Origin: Candidatus Pantoea bituminis
GTDB taxonomy: Bacteria; Pseudomonadota; Gammaproteobacteria; Enterobacterales; Enterobacteriaceae
DNA length: 64,000 nucleotides
NCBI RefSeq assembly: GCF_018842675.1
Contig: NZ_JAGTWO010000004.1
Location: 1,674,001-1,738,000 of the forward strand
Direction of reading: 5' to 3'
Part shown: piece by piece, positions 50,396 to 60,315 of the stretch
Layout of the letters: every line of letters starts with the position of its first letter
Position numbering within the stretch: the first letter of the stretch is position 1
Notes under the pieces: model-generated
What the model was told of the DNA's origin: nothing
The model's input: only the letters and a program-made list of their open reading frames with translations
The model's database searches: none
Translations under genes and position numbers: made by a program

Positions 50396-50503
50396 TGCTT
50401 CTCTCCCTGTCACAAAGGTGATGCGACGTTACCATAACGGCGCGAGTTAATTGTGGTGCAAGAATTCAATAATGGGCAACTGCGAGGAGATAAAGAGAAA
50501 GAA

Positions 50504-50533
50504 ATCATGCCTTACCGCACGATAAGGCATGAT
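50504..50533 (-). terminator. trp operon terminator
   Basis: ATCATGCCTTA/TAAGGCATGAT, 11-bp stem with 8-base loop, 5 bases beyond the trpA stop on the minus strand, followed by a T-rich stretch. Confidence 0.82.
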
Positions 50534-50537
50534 TTTG

Positions 50538-51341
50538 TTAGCGGCTGGCTGCTTTCAAATTGCTGACGAACGCTTTGAGCTCGCTCAGCATCACGTCAGG
50601 TTGTGCATGATTCTTTTCGATGATCTTCACAATCGCCGATCCGGAGATAGCACCCGCTGCACCTGATGCAATGGCTTCTTTCACCTGACCAGGTTCAGAG
50701 ATACCAAAACCCTGTAAAGGCGGGGCCGCATTGTATTCACGCAGTTTGGTGATCAGATGATGCAGCGGCAGGCTGGCGCGATTCTCAGCACCGGTTACGC
50801 CGGCACGTGACAGCAGATAAGTATATCCACGGCCATGTGAAGCGATCTCACGCAATAAATCATCGCTGGCGTTTGGTGGGCAAATGAAGATTGGCGCAAC
50901 ATTATGGCGCAGGGCGGCCTGACGGAAGGGCGCAGATTCCTCAACCGGCACATCAGCAACTAATACAGAATCCACACCAGCTTCTGCACAGCGTGCATAA
51001 AACGCATCAATACCATTCGCAAACACCAGGTTGGCATACATCAGTAAGCCAATAGGTAATTCGGGATATTTTTGACGAATGCTTGCCAACATTTCGAAAC
51101 ATTGAGCCGTCGTGGTACCCGCAGCGAAGGCACGCAATGTTGCGTTTTGAATTGTCGGGCCATCAGCCAGCGGGTCGGAAAAGGGAATGCCTAACTCCAG
51201 CGCATCTGCACCGCCTTCAACCAGCGCATCAATTACGCGCAAAGAGAGTTCAGGTGACGGATCGCCCAAGGTGACGAAAGGAACAAAAGCACCTTCTTTG
51301 TTCGCTGCCAGACGCTTGAACAGTTGATCATAACGTTCCAT
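50538..51341 (-). CDS. trpA: Tryptophan synthase alpha subunit
   Basis: 267 aa TIM barrel; cleaves indole-3-glycerol phosphate to indole, which is channelled to TrpB. Catalytic Glu in '[16 protein letters not shown]' (near 49) and Asp in '[11 protein letters not shown]' (near 130). Overlaps the trpB stop by one base (51341). Last gene of the operon. Confidence 0.97.
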   Translation of the reverse strand: MERYDQLFKRLAANKEGAFVPFVTLGDPSPELSLRVIDALVEGGADALELGIPFSDPLADGPTIQNATLRAFAAGTTTAQCFEMLASIRQKYPELPIGLLMYANLVFANGIDAFYARCAEAGVDSVLVADVPVEESAPFRQAALRHNVAPIFICPPNASDDLLREIASHGRGYTYLLSRAGVTGAENRASLPLHHLITKLREYNAAPPLQGFGISEPGQVKEAIASGAAGAISGSAIVKIIEKNHAQPDVMLSELKAFVSNLKAASR

Positions 51342-52531
51342 CAGATTTCTCCCTGCGCTGTCAAAATATCATGAACGGTGAAGATGTCTTTGTCGCCGCG
51401 ACCGGAAAGGTTGACCACAATAAGCTGCTCTTTTTCAGGATCAGCCTGAATAATTTTCAGTGCATGCGCCAGCGCGTGTGACGATTCCAGTGCGGGGATA
51501 ATGCCTTCAGCACGACACAACTGTTTAAACGCAGCCAGGGCTTCATTATCAGTGATGGATACGTAGTCGGCACGGCCAATGCTGTTCAGGTGTGCATGCT
51601 GAGGGCCAACGGACGGGAAATCGAGACCGGCAGAAATCGAATACGACTCTTCAATCTGTCCATCTTCTGTCTGCATCATTGGCGCTTTCATACCGAAGTA
51701 AATGCCAACGCGACCATGTTTCAGCGGAGCACCGTGCTCGCCGGTTTCAATGCCGTGTCCTGCTGGTTCAACGCCAATTAACTTCACGCTGGTATCATCA
51801 ATGAAATCAGCAAACATACCGATAGCGTTTGAACCGCCGCCCACGCATGCGATCACGGCATCTGGCAAACGGCCTTCTCTTTCAAGGATCTGCTTTTTAG
51901 TCTCTTCACCAATCATGCGTTGGAATTCACGCACAATAGTTGGGAAAGGATGAGGGCCAGCAGCGGTGCCCAACATGTAGTGCGCGGTTTCATAGCTACC
52001 AGACCAGTCGCGCAATGCTTCGTTACAGGCATCTTTCAGGGTCGCGGATCCGCTGTGAACAGGGATCACTTCCGCACCCATCAAACGCATACGAAAGACG
52101 TTAGGCGACTGACGCTCGACATCTTTGGCACCCATGTAAATGCGGCATTTCATGCCAAGCAGTGCACAAGCCAATGCCGAAGCTACGCCATGCTGCCCGG
52201 CACCGGTTTCGGCAATAATTTCGTTTTTACCCATGCGCTTCGCTAACAGCGCCTGACCCAGAACCTGGTTAGTTTTATGCGCGCCGCCGTGCAGCAGATC
52301 TTCACGCTTCAGGTAAAGACGCGTTTTGGTGCCTTTAGTCAGGTTTTTACACAACGTTAACGCTGTGGGACGTCCCGCATAGTTCTTCAACAAATCGGTG
52401 AATTCAGCCTGAAACTCAGGGTCTTTTTGCGCGTCAACAAACGCTTCTTCCAGCTGGCGCAAGGCTGGCATCAGGATTTGCGGTACATACATACCGCCAA
52501 ATTCGCCAAAATAGGGATTCAGTAACGTCAT
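51341..52531 (-). CDS. trpB: Tryptophan synthase beta subunit
   Basis: 396 aa PLP enzyme; joins indole and serine to tryptophan. PLP-binding Lys in '[12 protein letters not shown]' (near residue 87) and the phosphate loop 'GGGSNA' (near 233) are intact. Start [10 protein letters not shown] at 52531 with a GAGAGATG ribosome site; the longer frame overlapping trpC is not used. 47 bases after trpCF. Confidence 0.97.
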   Translation of the reverse strand: MTLLNPYFGEFGGMYVPQILMPALRQLEEAFVDAQKDPEFQAEFTDLLKNYAGRPTALTLCKNLTKGTKTRLYLKREDLLHGGAHKTNQVLGQALLAKRMGKNEIIAETGAGQHGVASALACALLGMKCRIYMGAKDVERQSPNVFRMRLMGAEVIPVHSGSATLKDACNEALRDWSGSYETAHYMLGTAAGPHPFPTIVREFQRMIGEETKKQILEREGRLPDAVIACVGGGSNAIGMFADFIDDTSVKLIGVEPAGHGIETGEHGAPLKHGRVGIYFGMKAPMMQTEDGQIEESYSISAGLDFPSVGPQHAHLNSIGRADYVSITDNEALAAFKQLCRAEGIIPALESSHALAHALKIIQADPEKEQLIVVNLSGRGDKDIFTVHDILTAQGEI

Positions 52532-52578
52532 TTTTTCATCTCTCTTTTTCTGACCCGCAGCAACGCGGGTCCGGCAAA

Positions 52579-53940
52579 TCAATAGGCGCGAAGCGTCTGG
52601 AACACGGCCGCAATTTTGCTGGCATCTTTAATCCCCGGCGAACTTTCTACGCCAGAGTTAAAGTCGAGACCCGCACAACCTTGTCGTGCCGCTTCAACGC
52701 AGTTGTCAGCACTTAATCCGCCTGCCAATAATACATTATCGAGCTTTTGGTCTTGCAAAAGTGACCAGTCAAAGCGCTGGCCGCTGCCGCCGTTTCCGTT
52801 ATCAAAGACATAGCGATCAACATGTGGCCAGTCGCGTTCCGGTAAAGCACCTTCAATACGCAACGCTTTCCAGATTTTCACGGATGCAGGTAAGGCTTGC
52901 CGTAATTCAGCGACGTAAGCACGGTCTTCATCGCCATGAAGCTGAATCGCAACCAGCTGTAACTCTGCTGCTTGCGTGACAATGTCACTAATTGCAGCGT
53001 TGCGATAAACACCTACATAGCTCAGTGGTGCGCCTGCTATCACCGTTTTTGCTTTGACGCTGTCCACATAACGTGGCGAGCTTTCAACGAAAATTAGACC
53101 ACCAAAAATCGCACCGGCTTCGTACGTAGCGCGAGCATCTTCAGCTCGCGTCAGCCCACAGACTTTATTGCTGCCCAGCGTGACGCGACGCACCGCACTT
53201 TGTAAATCATCTTCTTCCATCAGGGCAGAACCGATCAGGAAACCATTAGCAAAATGACTAAGCTCACGAATATCGGCGTAGCTGTTAATACCCGATTCGC
53301 TGATGACAGTAACGCCATGCGATAAACGTGGCGCCAGTTGGCGAGTCCGATTGAGATCAATCGACATATCACGCAGATCGCGGTTATTAATACCCACCAC
53401 TTTGGCTTCCAGCGCAATGGCACGCTCCAGCTCATCTTCGTTGCTGACTTCCGTTAGCACGCCCATTTTCAGGCTGTGCGCTACCGCGGCGAGCTGACGA
53501 TATTGATCATCGTCCAGCACCGATAGCATCAGTAAAATGGCATCTGCCTGATAGTGACGGGCTAAATAAATTTGATACGCATCGATAATGAAATCTTTGC
53601 ACAATACCGGCTGAGTAATCGCTGCGCTGACAATGGGCAGGAAAGCAAAATCACCCTGGAAGTATTTTTCATCGGTTAATACCGACACGGCAGAAGCGTA
53701 ATGACGATAAACGCCTGCAATGGCTGCCGGATCAAAATCAGCACGAATCAAACCTTTAGAAGGTGATGCCTTTTTGCATTCTAAAATAAAGGCAGTACGC
53801 GCGCCTTGCAGTGCATCGTAGAAATTACGCGATGCCAGTTCTACGCTGTTTTGAAAGCTGGACAGCGGCTGCTGCTGCTTACGCGCTTCAACCCAAACCG
53901 CTTTATCCTGAACAATTTTTTCTAACACTGTACCTTGCAT
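52579..53940 (-). CDS. trpCF: Bifunctional TrpC-TrpF
   Basis: 453 aa fusion of indole-3-glycerol-phosphate synthase (residues 1-255; '[13 protein letters not shown]', '[12 protein letters not shown]', 'GINNRDL') and phosphoribosylanthranilate isomerase (256-453; '[11 protein letters not shown]' with the catalytic Cys, '[12 protein letters not shown]'). Carries steps three and four of tryptophan synthesis. The fusion is normal for enterics. Three bases before trpD... the trpD stop lies 2 bases upstream, so coupling is tight. Confidence 0.97.
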   Translation of the reverse strand: MQGTVLEKIVQDKAVWVEARKQQQPLSSFQNSVELASRNFYDALQGARTAFILECKKASPSKGLIRADFDPAAIAGVYRHYASAVSVLTDEKYFQGDFAFLPIVSAAITQPVLCKDFIIDAYQIYLARHYQADAILLMLSVLDDDQYRQLAAVAHSLKMGVLTEVSNEDELERAIALEAKVVGINNRDLRDMSIDLNRTRQLAPRLSHGVTVISESGINSYADIRELSHFANGFLIGSALMEEDDLQSAVRRVTLGSNKVCGLTRAEDARATYEAGAIFGGLIFVESSPRYVDSVKAKTVIAGAPLSYVGVYRNAAISDIVTQAAELQLVAIQLHGDEDRAYVAELRQALPASVKIWKALRIEGALPERDWPHVDRYVFDNGNGGSGQRFDWSLLQDQKLDNVLLAGGLSADNCVEAARQGCAGLDFNSGVESSPGIKDASKIAAVFQTLRAY

Positions 53941-53942
53941 GG

Positions 53943-54941
53943 TTATCCTCTTGCTGCCAGAGCGACCACGCGCTCGTAAGCCTGCCCGCTACGGATTGCG
54001 GCGAGCGCACGCTGTGCATTTTCACGCAAATCTTCATTGCCAAATACTTTGAGCAGCATAGCCACATTCACGGCAACGGCTTCCTCGTGGGCCTGCTCGC
54101 CATTACCCTGGAGTAAACGTGTAAGAATGTCACGGTTTTCTTCCGGCGTGCCGCCTGCCAAGGCTTCCTTGGGATGGAAGCCGAATCCAAAGTCTTCTGG
54201 CGACAGCAGGTAACGCGTAATTTCGCCATCACGCAGTTCCGCTACGTGCGTTACATCATGCAGCGCCACTTCGTCCATACCGCCCCCATGAACCACAGCG
54301 GCACGCTGGTAACCCAATACTTTTAATGTCTGCGCAATAGGAAGCACCAGCTCTGCGCTGTAAACCCCAATCACGGCCAACGGCGGGCGCGCGGGATTGA
54401 TCAGCGGGCCGAGCACATTAAACAGTGTGCGGGTTTTGAGCTGCTGGCGAACCGGCATCGCATGGCGGAATCCAGTGTGATATTGCGGAGCAAACAGGAA
54501 ACAAACGTTCAGATCATCCAGCGCTTTACGCGCCTGCTCAGCAGGCATATCCAGATTAATGCCAAATGCAGCCAGCAGATCGGATGAACCCGACTTGCTG
54601 GAGACGCTGCGGTTGCCATGCTTCGCCACTTTCAGTCCACAGGTCGCGGCAACAAATGCGCTGGCGGTAGAAATATTAATGCTGTTGCTGCCGTCACCGC
54701 CGGTGCCAACGATATCGGCAAAGGCATAATCGGGACGCGGGAAGGGTTTAGCATCTTCCAGCAACGCCGTTGCGGCACCCGCAATCTCCTCTGGCTTTTC
54801 GCCGCGAACTTTCATCGCGATGAGCGCAGCGGCTAACTGTGTTGGCTCGAGCTGCCCGGTAATGATTGCGCTGAATAGCTGATGGCTTTCAGCCTGATTT
54901 AGCGTCTGCGCCTGGTAAAGTTTTTCCAGAATAGTATGCAT
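53943..54941 (-). CDS. trpD: Anthranilate phosphoribosyltransferase, separate TrpD
   Basis: 332 aa; adds phosphoribosyl to anthranilate. '[14 protein letters not shown]' binds PRPP (near 79), '[15 protein letters not shown]' is the second substrate loop. Start [10 protein letters not shown] at 54941 with GGGAGAA. It is a stand-alone protein here, whereas E. coli carries TrpG and TrpD fused. The trpG stop is 13 bases upstream, in a different reading frame, so the separation is real and not a sequence fault (no conserved linker is found in any frame). Confidence 0.95.
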   Translation of the reverse strand: MHTILEKLYQAQTLNQAESHQLFSAIITGQLEPTQLAAALIAMKVRGEKPEEIAGAATALLEDAKPFPRPDYAFADIVGTGGDGSNSINISTASAFVAATCGLKVAKHGNRSVSSKSGSSDLLAAFGINLDMPAEQARKALDDLNVCFLFAPQYHTGFRHAMPVRQQLKTRTLFNVLGPLINPARPPLAVIGVYSAELVLPIAQTLKVLGYQRAAVVHGGGMDEVALHDVTHVAELRDGEITRYLLSPEDFGFGFHPKEALAGGTPEENRDILTRLLQGNGEQAHEEAVAVNVAMLLKVFGNEDLRENAQRALAAIRSGQAYERVVALAARG

Positions 54942-54954
54942 TTTGTTCTCCCTG

Positions 54955-55536
54955 TTACTTCGCCAGCGCCCAAGCCAGCGTCTGCTCAAGCAGACGTGCG
55001 CCTTGAGTAGTCAAAATGGATTCAGGATGGAACTGGAATCCGCAAACACGATCTGCATCGTGGCGCACTGCCATCACCATGCCGTTAAAGCTGGCGTTGA
55101 CCGTTAATTCGTCGGGTGTGTTGCTGCCAACCAACGAGTGATAACGCGCCACTGGCAGCGGATTGCTCAGGCCAGAAAACATCGCTTCACCGTCATGCGT
55201 GATAATGGATGCTTTGCCGTGCAGGATTTCGCCCGCCTGGCCCACGTGTCCGCCATAGGCTTCCACAATGGCTTGATGACCAAGGCAAATGCCAATAATC
55301 GGCAGGCGACCCCGCAGCACACGAAGCAGCTCAGGCATGCAACCGGCATCTTTCGGTGCGCCCGGGCCTGGTGACAACATCAATACCGGGTTCTCCATAC
55401 GCTGCAGATGGTCGATCAGCAATTCTGCAGGTAGGTTGTTGCGATAAATCACCACGTTGTGACCGAAAGTTCGCAACTGGTCGACGAGGTTATAGGTAAA
55501 TGAGTCGATGTTATCGAGCAGCAGAATATCGGCCAT
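54955..55536 (-). CDS. trpG: Anthranilate synthase glutamine amidotransferase TrpG
   Basis: 193 aa class I glutaminase that gives ammonia to TrpE. Catalytic triad visible: Cys in '[11 protein letters not shown]' (near 84), His and Glu in '[11 protein letters not shown]' (near 170). Starts with ATG overlapping the trpE stop by one base (TGATG), which couples the two subunits of anthranilate synthase. Confidence 0.97.
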   Translation of the reverse strand: MADILLLDNIDSFTYNLVDQLRTFGHNVVIYRNNLPAELLIDHLQRMENPVLMLSPGPGAPKDAGCMPELLRVLRGRLPIIGICLGHQAIVEAYGGHVGQAGEILHGKASIITHDGEAMFSGLSNPLPVARYHSLVGSNTPDELTVNASFNGMVMAVRHDADRVCGFQFHPESILTTQGARLLEQTLAWALAK

Positions 55537-57098
55537 CAGAAAATCTCCTTGCAGTGATGGGCTGTTGCAATGGCGCGCAACACCGCGCGGGCTTTATTGC
55601 GGCTTTCATCCGCTTCAGCTTGGGGATTGGAATCCAGCACGACGCCAGCACCGGCTTGCACGGTGGCAACGCCGTCTTCAACGTAGGCAGAGCGAATCAC
55701 AATGCAGGTGTCTAAGTCGCCGTTAGCGGTGAAGTAACCCACTGCGCCGCCGTAACTGCCACGACGTGAACCTTCCGCAGCGGCAATGCGTTGCATCGCG
55801 CGGACTTTTGGCGCACCGCTTAGCGTGCCCATATTCATACAGGCGCGATAGGCATGCAGCACGTCAAGATCCTCGCGCAATGTGCCCACAACGCGTGACA
55901 CTAAATGCATCACAAAGGAATAACGATCGACTTTAGTCAGATCGGCGACATAGCGGCTGCCGGGCACGCAGATACGCGCTAAATCGTTACGCGCCAGGTC
56001 AACCAGCATCAGATGCTCAGCCAACTCTTTATGGTCGGTGCGCATTTCAAGCTCAATGCGGCTGTCGAGATCGCGATCCAGCGAACCATCAGCATGACGA
56101 CCCCGCGGACGCGTACCGGCAATCGGGTAGATTTCAATCTGGCGTGAAGTTGCGTCATATTTCAGCGAACTTTCCGGTGATGCGCCAAACAGCGTGAAAT
56201 CCTGATCCTGCATGAAGAACATGTATGGGCTGGGATTACTGCTTTTCAGCGTGTCATACGCTGCCAGCGGCGACGGACAAGGCAGCGAGAAGCGGCGCGA
56301 AGGTACAACCTGGAAAATCTCGCCAATGCGAATCGCTTCCTGCATGTCGCGTACTACTTCGCAATATTCTTCGTCACTTTGATTAATGTTCAGCGTCATC
56401 TGTTCAACAGATTGAACCGGTAACGGCGCTGCTGGCTGCAGCATTTGGCCATGCAACTGTTCAATACGCCCTTGTAAGCGTTGGAATTCGCTGGTGGAGG
56501 GGCTGAACAGGCTAGCCTGCAAACGTGCGCTGCGTTCCTGATGATCCAGCACTAAAAGGGTTTCAGCTAAATAGAAGCAGTAATCAGGACAGCGCTGATG
56601 ACTTTCCAGTTCGGGGAGTTCTTCAAAGCCAGCCACTAAGTCGTAAGCAAACAGACCGCCCAACAGCAAAGCTTCACGTTCATCGGCGGGTGCGTTCACC
56701 AGTTGAGGAATCAAACGCAGCGCATCGAATACGGAAAGCGCCTGTAAGCGGGAGTCTTCATCTTGCAGCGCTTCTGTGGTGGGAAAGGTTAAAACTCGTC
56801 CATCGGGGCGCGCTTCAATCTTCACGGAGTCCGGTAGCGCGGCATCCAGCAGCGGCAGCAGCGCGCGGCCATTTTCCGAAAGCGCTTGTAAGGTGACGTT
56901 ATTGCCAAGCGCACTGATACGCAGGGCGCTGTCAACGATCAGCAAGCTTTTTAGGTTACGTTTACTGTCGATATCCGCAGATTCAAGCAGCAAGGTTGCC
57001 GGGCGTGCGCCGCATAACTGATGAAACACTGCGGCCGGATCTTCGCGATAGGGCGCGGTGCCGGTAATCAACTTCACTGTAGGTTTCGCATTTGGCAT
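55536..57098 (-). CDS. trpE: Anthranilate synthase component I
   Basis: 520 aa; makes anthranilate from chorismate with TrpG. Feedback tryptophan-binding region near the N-terminus ('[18 protein letters not shown]', LLESA motif), and the chorismate-binding domain with '[10 protein letters not shown]', '[12 protein letters not shown]' and '[10 protein letters not shown]'. Full length. First structural gene after the leader and attenuator. Confidence 0.97.
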   Translation of the reverse strand: MPNAKPTVKLITGTAPYREDPAAVFHQLCGARPATLLLESADIDSKRNLKSLLIVDSALRISALGNNVTLQALSENGRALLPLLDAALPDSVKIEARPDGRVLTFPTTEALQDEDSRLQALSVFDALRLIPQLVNAPADEREALLLGGLFAYDLVAGFEELPELESHQRCPDYCFYLAETLLVLDHQERSARLQASLFSPSTSEFQRLQGRIEQLHGQMLQPAAPLPVQSVEQMTLNINQSDEEYCEVVRDMQEAIRIGEIFQVVPSRRFSLPCPSPLAAYDTLKSSNPSPYMFFMQDQDFTLFGASPESSLKYDATSRQIEIYPIAGTRPRGRHADGSLDRDLDSRIELEMRTDHKELAEHLMLVDLARNDLARICVPGSRYVADLTKVDRYSFVMHLVSRVVGTLREDLDVLHAYRACMNMGTLSGAPKVRAMQRIAAAEGSRRGSYGGAVGYFTANGDLDTCIVIRSAYVEDGVATVQAGAGVVLDSNPQAEADESRNKARAVLRAIATAHHCKEIF

Positions 57099-57122
57099 GA
57101 TGAATTCTCTGAATTTCGCTCG

Positions 57123-57147
57123 AAAAAAGCCCGCTCGGTGGCGGGCT
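57123..57147 (-). terminator. trp attenuator terminator
   Basis: AGCCCGC, 6-base loop, GCGGGCT, then T6 on the minus strand, 19 bases after the trpL stop and 25 before trpE. It is the 3:4 hairpin of the classic attenuator; an upstream competing stem involves the trpL coding end. Confidence 0.92.
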
Positions 57148-57165
57148 CAGGTATCTGCACAGCGT

Positions 57166-57249
57166 TTACGCTAGTTGTGCACGACGTCGTCGCCCGTATC
57201 TGGGAACATCGCGCCACCAACCGTTTAAAAGCGTATGAACAACAGCCAT
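57166..57249 (-). CDS. trpL: trp leader peptide
   Basis: 27 codons from ATG 57249, with tandem Trp codons ('LLNGWWRDVP', codons 11-12). Stalling of ribosomes at these codons when charged tRNA-Trp is scarce prevents the terminator from forming. The peptide is about twice the length of the E. coli one (14 aa) and has an extra Arg-rich tail ('GRRRRAQ'). Its upstream leader resembles the E. coli one. Confidence 0.85.
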   Translation of the reverse strand: MAVVHTLLNGWWRDVPRYGRRRRAQLA

Positions 57250-57283
57250 GATTAAATACCCGTTACGTGTGAACTTGTGTACT

Positions 57284-57312
57284 AGTTAACGGGTTCATGG
57301 CTTAAATGTCAA
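57284..57312 (-). promoter_or_regulatory. trp promoter and TrpR operator
   Basis: On the minus strand TTGACA (57307-57312), 17-base spacer, TTAACT (57284-57289). The half-site AACTAGTAC next to the -10 equals the E. coli trp operator; the other half is degenerate here (GAACCCGTT), so TrpR repression may be weaker. Confidence 0.85.
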
Positions 57313-57379
57313 TACACTTTTTCTCTGACCGCCAAAATCGTTATCATGCTGGCCAGTTTAGATTTTTACTGGAGTTAGC

Positions 57380-58264
57380 TTGAGCGATATCGCCCGTTTC
57401 CCTATTTATGATTTACACAGCCACACGCGGGCATCTGATGGCTTTCTCACGCCGCAGGCCCTTGTGCAGCGCGCTGTTGAGATGCGTATTGGCGTTTTAG
57501 CAATTACGGATCACGATTCAGTGGGCGGCGTTACGGAAGCGCAGCAGGTGGCTATTGATCAAGATTTGCCCATCAAAGTTGTGGCTGGCGTTGAGATTTC
57601 AACGGTGTGGGAGAATCATGAAATTCATATTGTCGGACTCAATATTGATATTCACCATCCAGTAATGAGCACTTTTTTGGCTGCACAGCACGATCGCCGT
57701 CAGACACGTGCCGAACATATTGCGGAACGACTGGAAAAAGCACAGATTCCCGGCGCGCTGGCGGGTGCAACGCGTTTGGCGGAAGGTGGCGTGATCACGC
57801 GTGGCCATTTTGCCCGTTTTCTGGTTGAACAAGGACGGGCGGATAATTTTGCGCAGGTTTTCAAATCTTACCTGGCGCGCGGTAAAACCGGTTATGTCCC
57901 GCCACAATGGTGTACAATTGAACAAGCTATTGATGCAATTCATCATTCTGGTGGTTGTGCCGTGCTGGCTCATCCCGGACGTTATGGACTGTCCGCAAAA
58001 TGGCTTAAGCGTTTAGTCGCTTATTTTCGCGATGCCGGCGGTGATGCGATGGAAGTTGCACAGTGCCAGCAAGCACCTAATGAGCGCACACAGCTGGCGC
58101 AATACGCCAGAGATAATGGGTTAGCTGGTTCACAAGGTTCTGATTTTCATCAACCCTGTCCGTGGATTGAATTGGGACGCAAATTATGGCTGCCCGCAGG
58201 CGTCGAGCCGGTCTGGGAACGTTTTCCGGCTTTGGCACCTGCATCTGATTGCACGGAAAGGTGA
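57380..58264 (+). CDS. rnm: 5'-3' exoribonuclease RNase AM (YciV/Rnm, TrpH)
   Basis: 294 aa PHP-domain metal-dependent phosphoesterase. E. coli YciV trims the 5' ends of rRNAs (5S, 16S and 23S) and short RNA. Metal ligands in 'YDLHSHTRASDG' (near residue 10), 'ITDHDSVGG' (near 40), 'EIHIVGLNID' and 'GSDFHQP' near the C-terminus. The start is TTG 57380, supported by GGAG 6 bases upstream. Divergent from the trp operon. Confidence 0.94.
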   Translation: MSDIARFPIYDLHSHTRASDGFLTPQALVQRAVEMRIGVLAITDHDSVGGVTEAQQVAIDQDLPIKVVAGVEISTVWENHEIHIVGLNIDIHHPVMSTFLAAQHDRRQTRAEHIAERLEKAQIPGALAGATRLAEGGVITRGHFARFLVEQGRADNFAQVFKSYLARGKTGYVPPQWCTIEQAIDAIHHSGGCAVLAHPGRYGLSAKWLKRLVAYFRDAGGDAMEVAQCQQAPNERTQLAQYARDNGLAGSQGSDFHQPCPWIELGRKLWLPAGVEPVWERFPALAPASDCTER

Positions 58265-58276
58265 CACGAGGTTTCT

Positions 58277-58897
58277 ATGAGTCAATTTTTTCATATCCAT
58301 CCTGACAATCCGCAGCCTCGCCTGATTAATCAGGCCGTGGAATATCTCAATAAAGGCAGCGTGATTGTTTACCCCACCGATTCTGGCTATGCCTTGGGGT
58401 GTCGTTTAGAAGAGAAGGGCGCAATGGAGCGCATTTGCCGTATTCGTCAGCTGGATGGCAATCATAATTTCACCCTGATGTGCCGTGACTTATCTGAATT
58501 ATCAGTCTATTCACAGGTCGATAATTCCGCGTTTCGTCTGCTAAAAAACAACACGCCGGGGAATTACACCTTCATCCTGAAAGCCACCAAAGAAGTACCG
58601 CGCCGCCTGATGAGCGACAAGCGTAAAACCATTGGCCTGCGCGTGCCCTCAAATCCGGTGGCTCTGGCGCTGCTTGAAGCGTTAAATGAGCCAATGATGT
58701 CGACCTCTTTGATTTTGCCAGGCAATGATTTCACCGAATCAGACCCAGAAGAGATTCAGCACAGCATTGGCAAATTGGTCGATCTGATTATCGATGGAGG
58801 AACGTTGGGGCAGCAGCCAACCACGGTCGTTGATTTGACGCATGATGCGCCTGAGATCATCCGCGAAGGCGTTGGCGATACCCGTCCGTTCCAGTAA
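58277..58897 (+). CDS. yciO: Sua5/YciO/YrdC-family protein YciO
   Basis: 206 aa with the YrdC-like fold that binds RNA and nucleotides. 'VIVYPTDSGYALGC' near residue 32 is the family start of the active site; 'KRKTIGLRVPSNP' near 117. TsaC relatives make threonylcarbamoyl-AMP for tRNA t6A; YciO itself is not essential and its role is unclear. 12 bases after rnm, so co-transcribed. Confidence 0.95.
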   Translation: MSQFFHIHPDNPQPRLINQAVEYLNKGSVIVYPTDSGYALGCRLEEKGAMERICRIRQLDGNHNFTLMCRDLSELSVYSQVDNSAFRLLKNNTPGNYTFILKATKEVPRRLMSDKRKTIGLRVPSNPVALALLEALNEPMMSTSLILPGNDFTESDPEEIQHSIGKLVDLIIDGGTLGQQPTTVVDLTHDAPEIIREGVGDTRPFQ

Positions 58898-58902
58898 TTT
58901 CC

Positions 58903-59550
58903 TCAGGCACCGCGCGTCGGTGCCTGACCAATATTTGTCTGCAGCCAATCTTTGAAATCACGGTAGGGAATATAGAGCGAAACGTCTTTAAGTATGATCT
59001 TTCCGCTGCGACCATTTTTAATGGCGTCTGTATATCCCACAATAACACCACCCAGCGTTTCATCGCGGTTATAAACACCGCCGCCAGACATTCCTTGCAC
59101 CACTCCTGCATTTGAAGCCATCGCCATACAAGGACTTTTATTCCAATTATTCCGAATGGCTGTGCGCGCTAAATTAGTGCCCGTTGATTCCACAGGCAAG
59201 GCGGAAATAAAGCTGTAGCCATACATTTTTATTGAATCGCCAATATCACTGTTACGGAATTTGGCTAATGTCTTTGCGTCATTCTTGTGATAAATAATCG
59301 CAAGATCGCAATAAGGATGATAGGCCTTTACGCGTTGAACGGCATATTTCGCAACGTGTGCGGCTGTCAGGCTATATTCAGGTGTGAGGGGGATGCTGCT
59401 GCCCAAAGTGCCAAGACCAAGGATCGTCGGGATGCCGGTCACGCTCATGTCTACGTGCTGCATCGCCGTACGACTGTACTCGGTTTGGCCCACAGAACAA
59501 CCGCTCAAAGCCAGCGCGACAAGCGCTGGGCACAGAAACAGTTTTTTCAT
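58903..59550 (-). CDS. Trypsin-like serine-protease-fold lipoprotein
   Basis: 215 aa. Lipoprotein signal with lipobox 'ALSGC' (lipidated Cys18). The mature part has the hallmarks of a chymotrypsin-fold peptidase: 'LTAAHVA' (His65), 'YCDLAII' (Asp82) and 'QGMSGGGVYN' (Ser155, in place of the usual GDSGGP). The complete catalytic set suggests an active envelope protease, but no substrate is known. In E. coli the corresponding locus holds yciQ, so this is an accessory gene. No neighbour in an operon; a 765-base AT-rich region precedes it. The start ATG 59550 has a weak ribosome site. Confidence 0.75.
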   Translation of the reverse strand: MKKLFLCPALVALALSGCSVGQTEYSRTAMQHVDMSVTGIPTILGLGTLGSSIPLTPEYSLTAAHVAKYAVQRVKAYHPYCDLAIIYHKNDAKTLAKFRNSDIGDSIKMYGYSFISALPVESTGTNLARTAIRNNWNKSPCMAMASNAGVVQGMSGGGVYNRDETLGGVIVGYTDAIKNGRSGKIILKDVSLYIPYRDFKDWLQTNIGQAPTRGA

Positions 59551-60315
59551 GGTTTTTTCTTTATTTAGGCATGTCTTTAATATCCCTGGTGAGGATTTTC
59601 GACATGCAATATCAGGTTCATCACTGAACCGTATTAACGCAACAATTCCGGATGCGCCGGTTTATTGTATTAATGAAGAAGCAAAATATTTATTAATGAA
59701 ACATGAGATATAATTTAATTTTTAGGTGAATAGCGTTAATCTTTCACTCTGATTTTTTTGCTCTTCGGGGTTAAATTGTACACAGATAATAAGGCTGTAC
59801 AATTCAATAAAATTAATATTAGTCAAATAAACCTGAATATCATGATTTAATTCAACCTATGGTGCATTAAGTTTGATAATTTATTTTTTATCAATATCAC
59901 ATGCTGGGTAAAATCAATTAAACGATACATTATGCCGACAAGCTCTTTTTTTATGGTTTAAATGATGTATGTGAAATGCCAGTAGAGTTTAAGATACCGT
60001 TACTTATTGAGTTGTCAGTACTTTTAATTAAATCATATTGTTTAATAAATTTAATGCTCACTAAGTATAAAGTTTTCGATATTGCCGTTTTGAGTGCTGC
60101 TTGAAATAGTAAATAAGTCGTGTTTAACGACGAGTTATTAGGCGTGAATTATCGCCAATTAACACTATTATTAGGAAGAGTGCCATCTTCATAAACCGCG
60201 TTACATCAGGGTTAAATGCCTGTATAATAGGCCAAACTTTTTAAGTTAACCTGTTGATTTGAAAAGACTTATCACCCTACCGTGACGCCTGGGAAGGCGA
60301 CAATGAGGAAGCTCA
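59551..60315. other. AT-rich gene-free region before rluB
   Basis: 765 bases, distinctly more AT-rich than its neighbours, with no open frame of useful size on either strand. It holds the promoter of the protease-like lipoprotein, an operator-like dyad (59774-59804) and the rluB leader (about 60220-60315). It may be a remnant of a lost yciQ or of an acquired segment bound by H-NS, but no coding trace is visible. Confidence 0.55.
59774..59804. promoter_or_regulatory. Operator-like dyad in the AT-rich region
   Basis: AATTGTACA (59774-59782) and TGTACAATT (59796-59804), a perfect 9-bp inverted repeat with a 13-base spacer; half-site centres 22 bases apart, two helical turns. It lies 224 bases upstream of the protease-like lipoprotein. 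The regulator is unknown. Confidence 0.45.

Noticed and set aside
51083-52246. Plus-strand frames opposite trpA and trpB
   Set aside because: They are antisense shadows of conserved genes with no recognisable domains or initiation signals.
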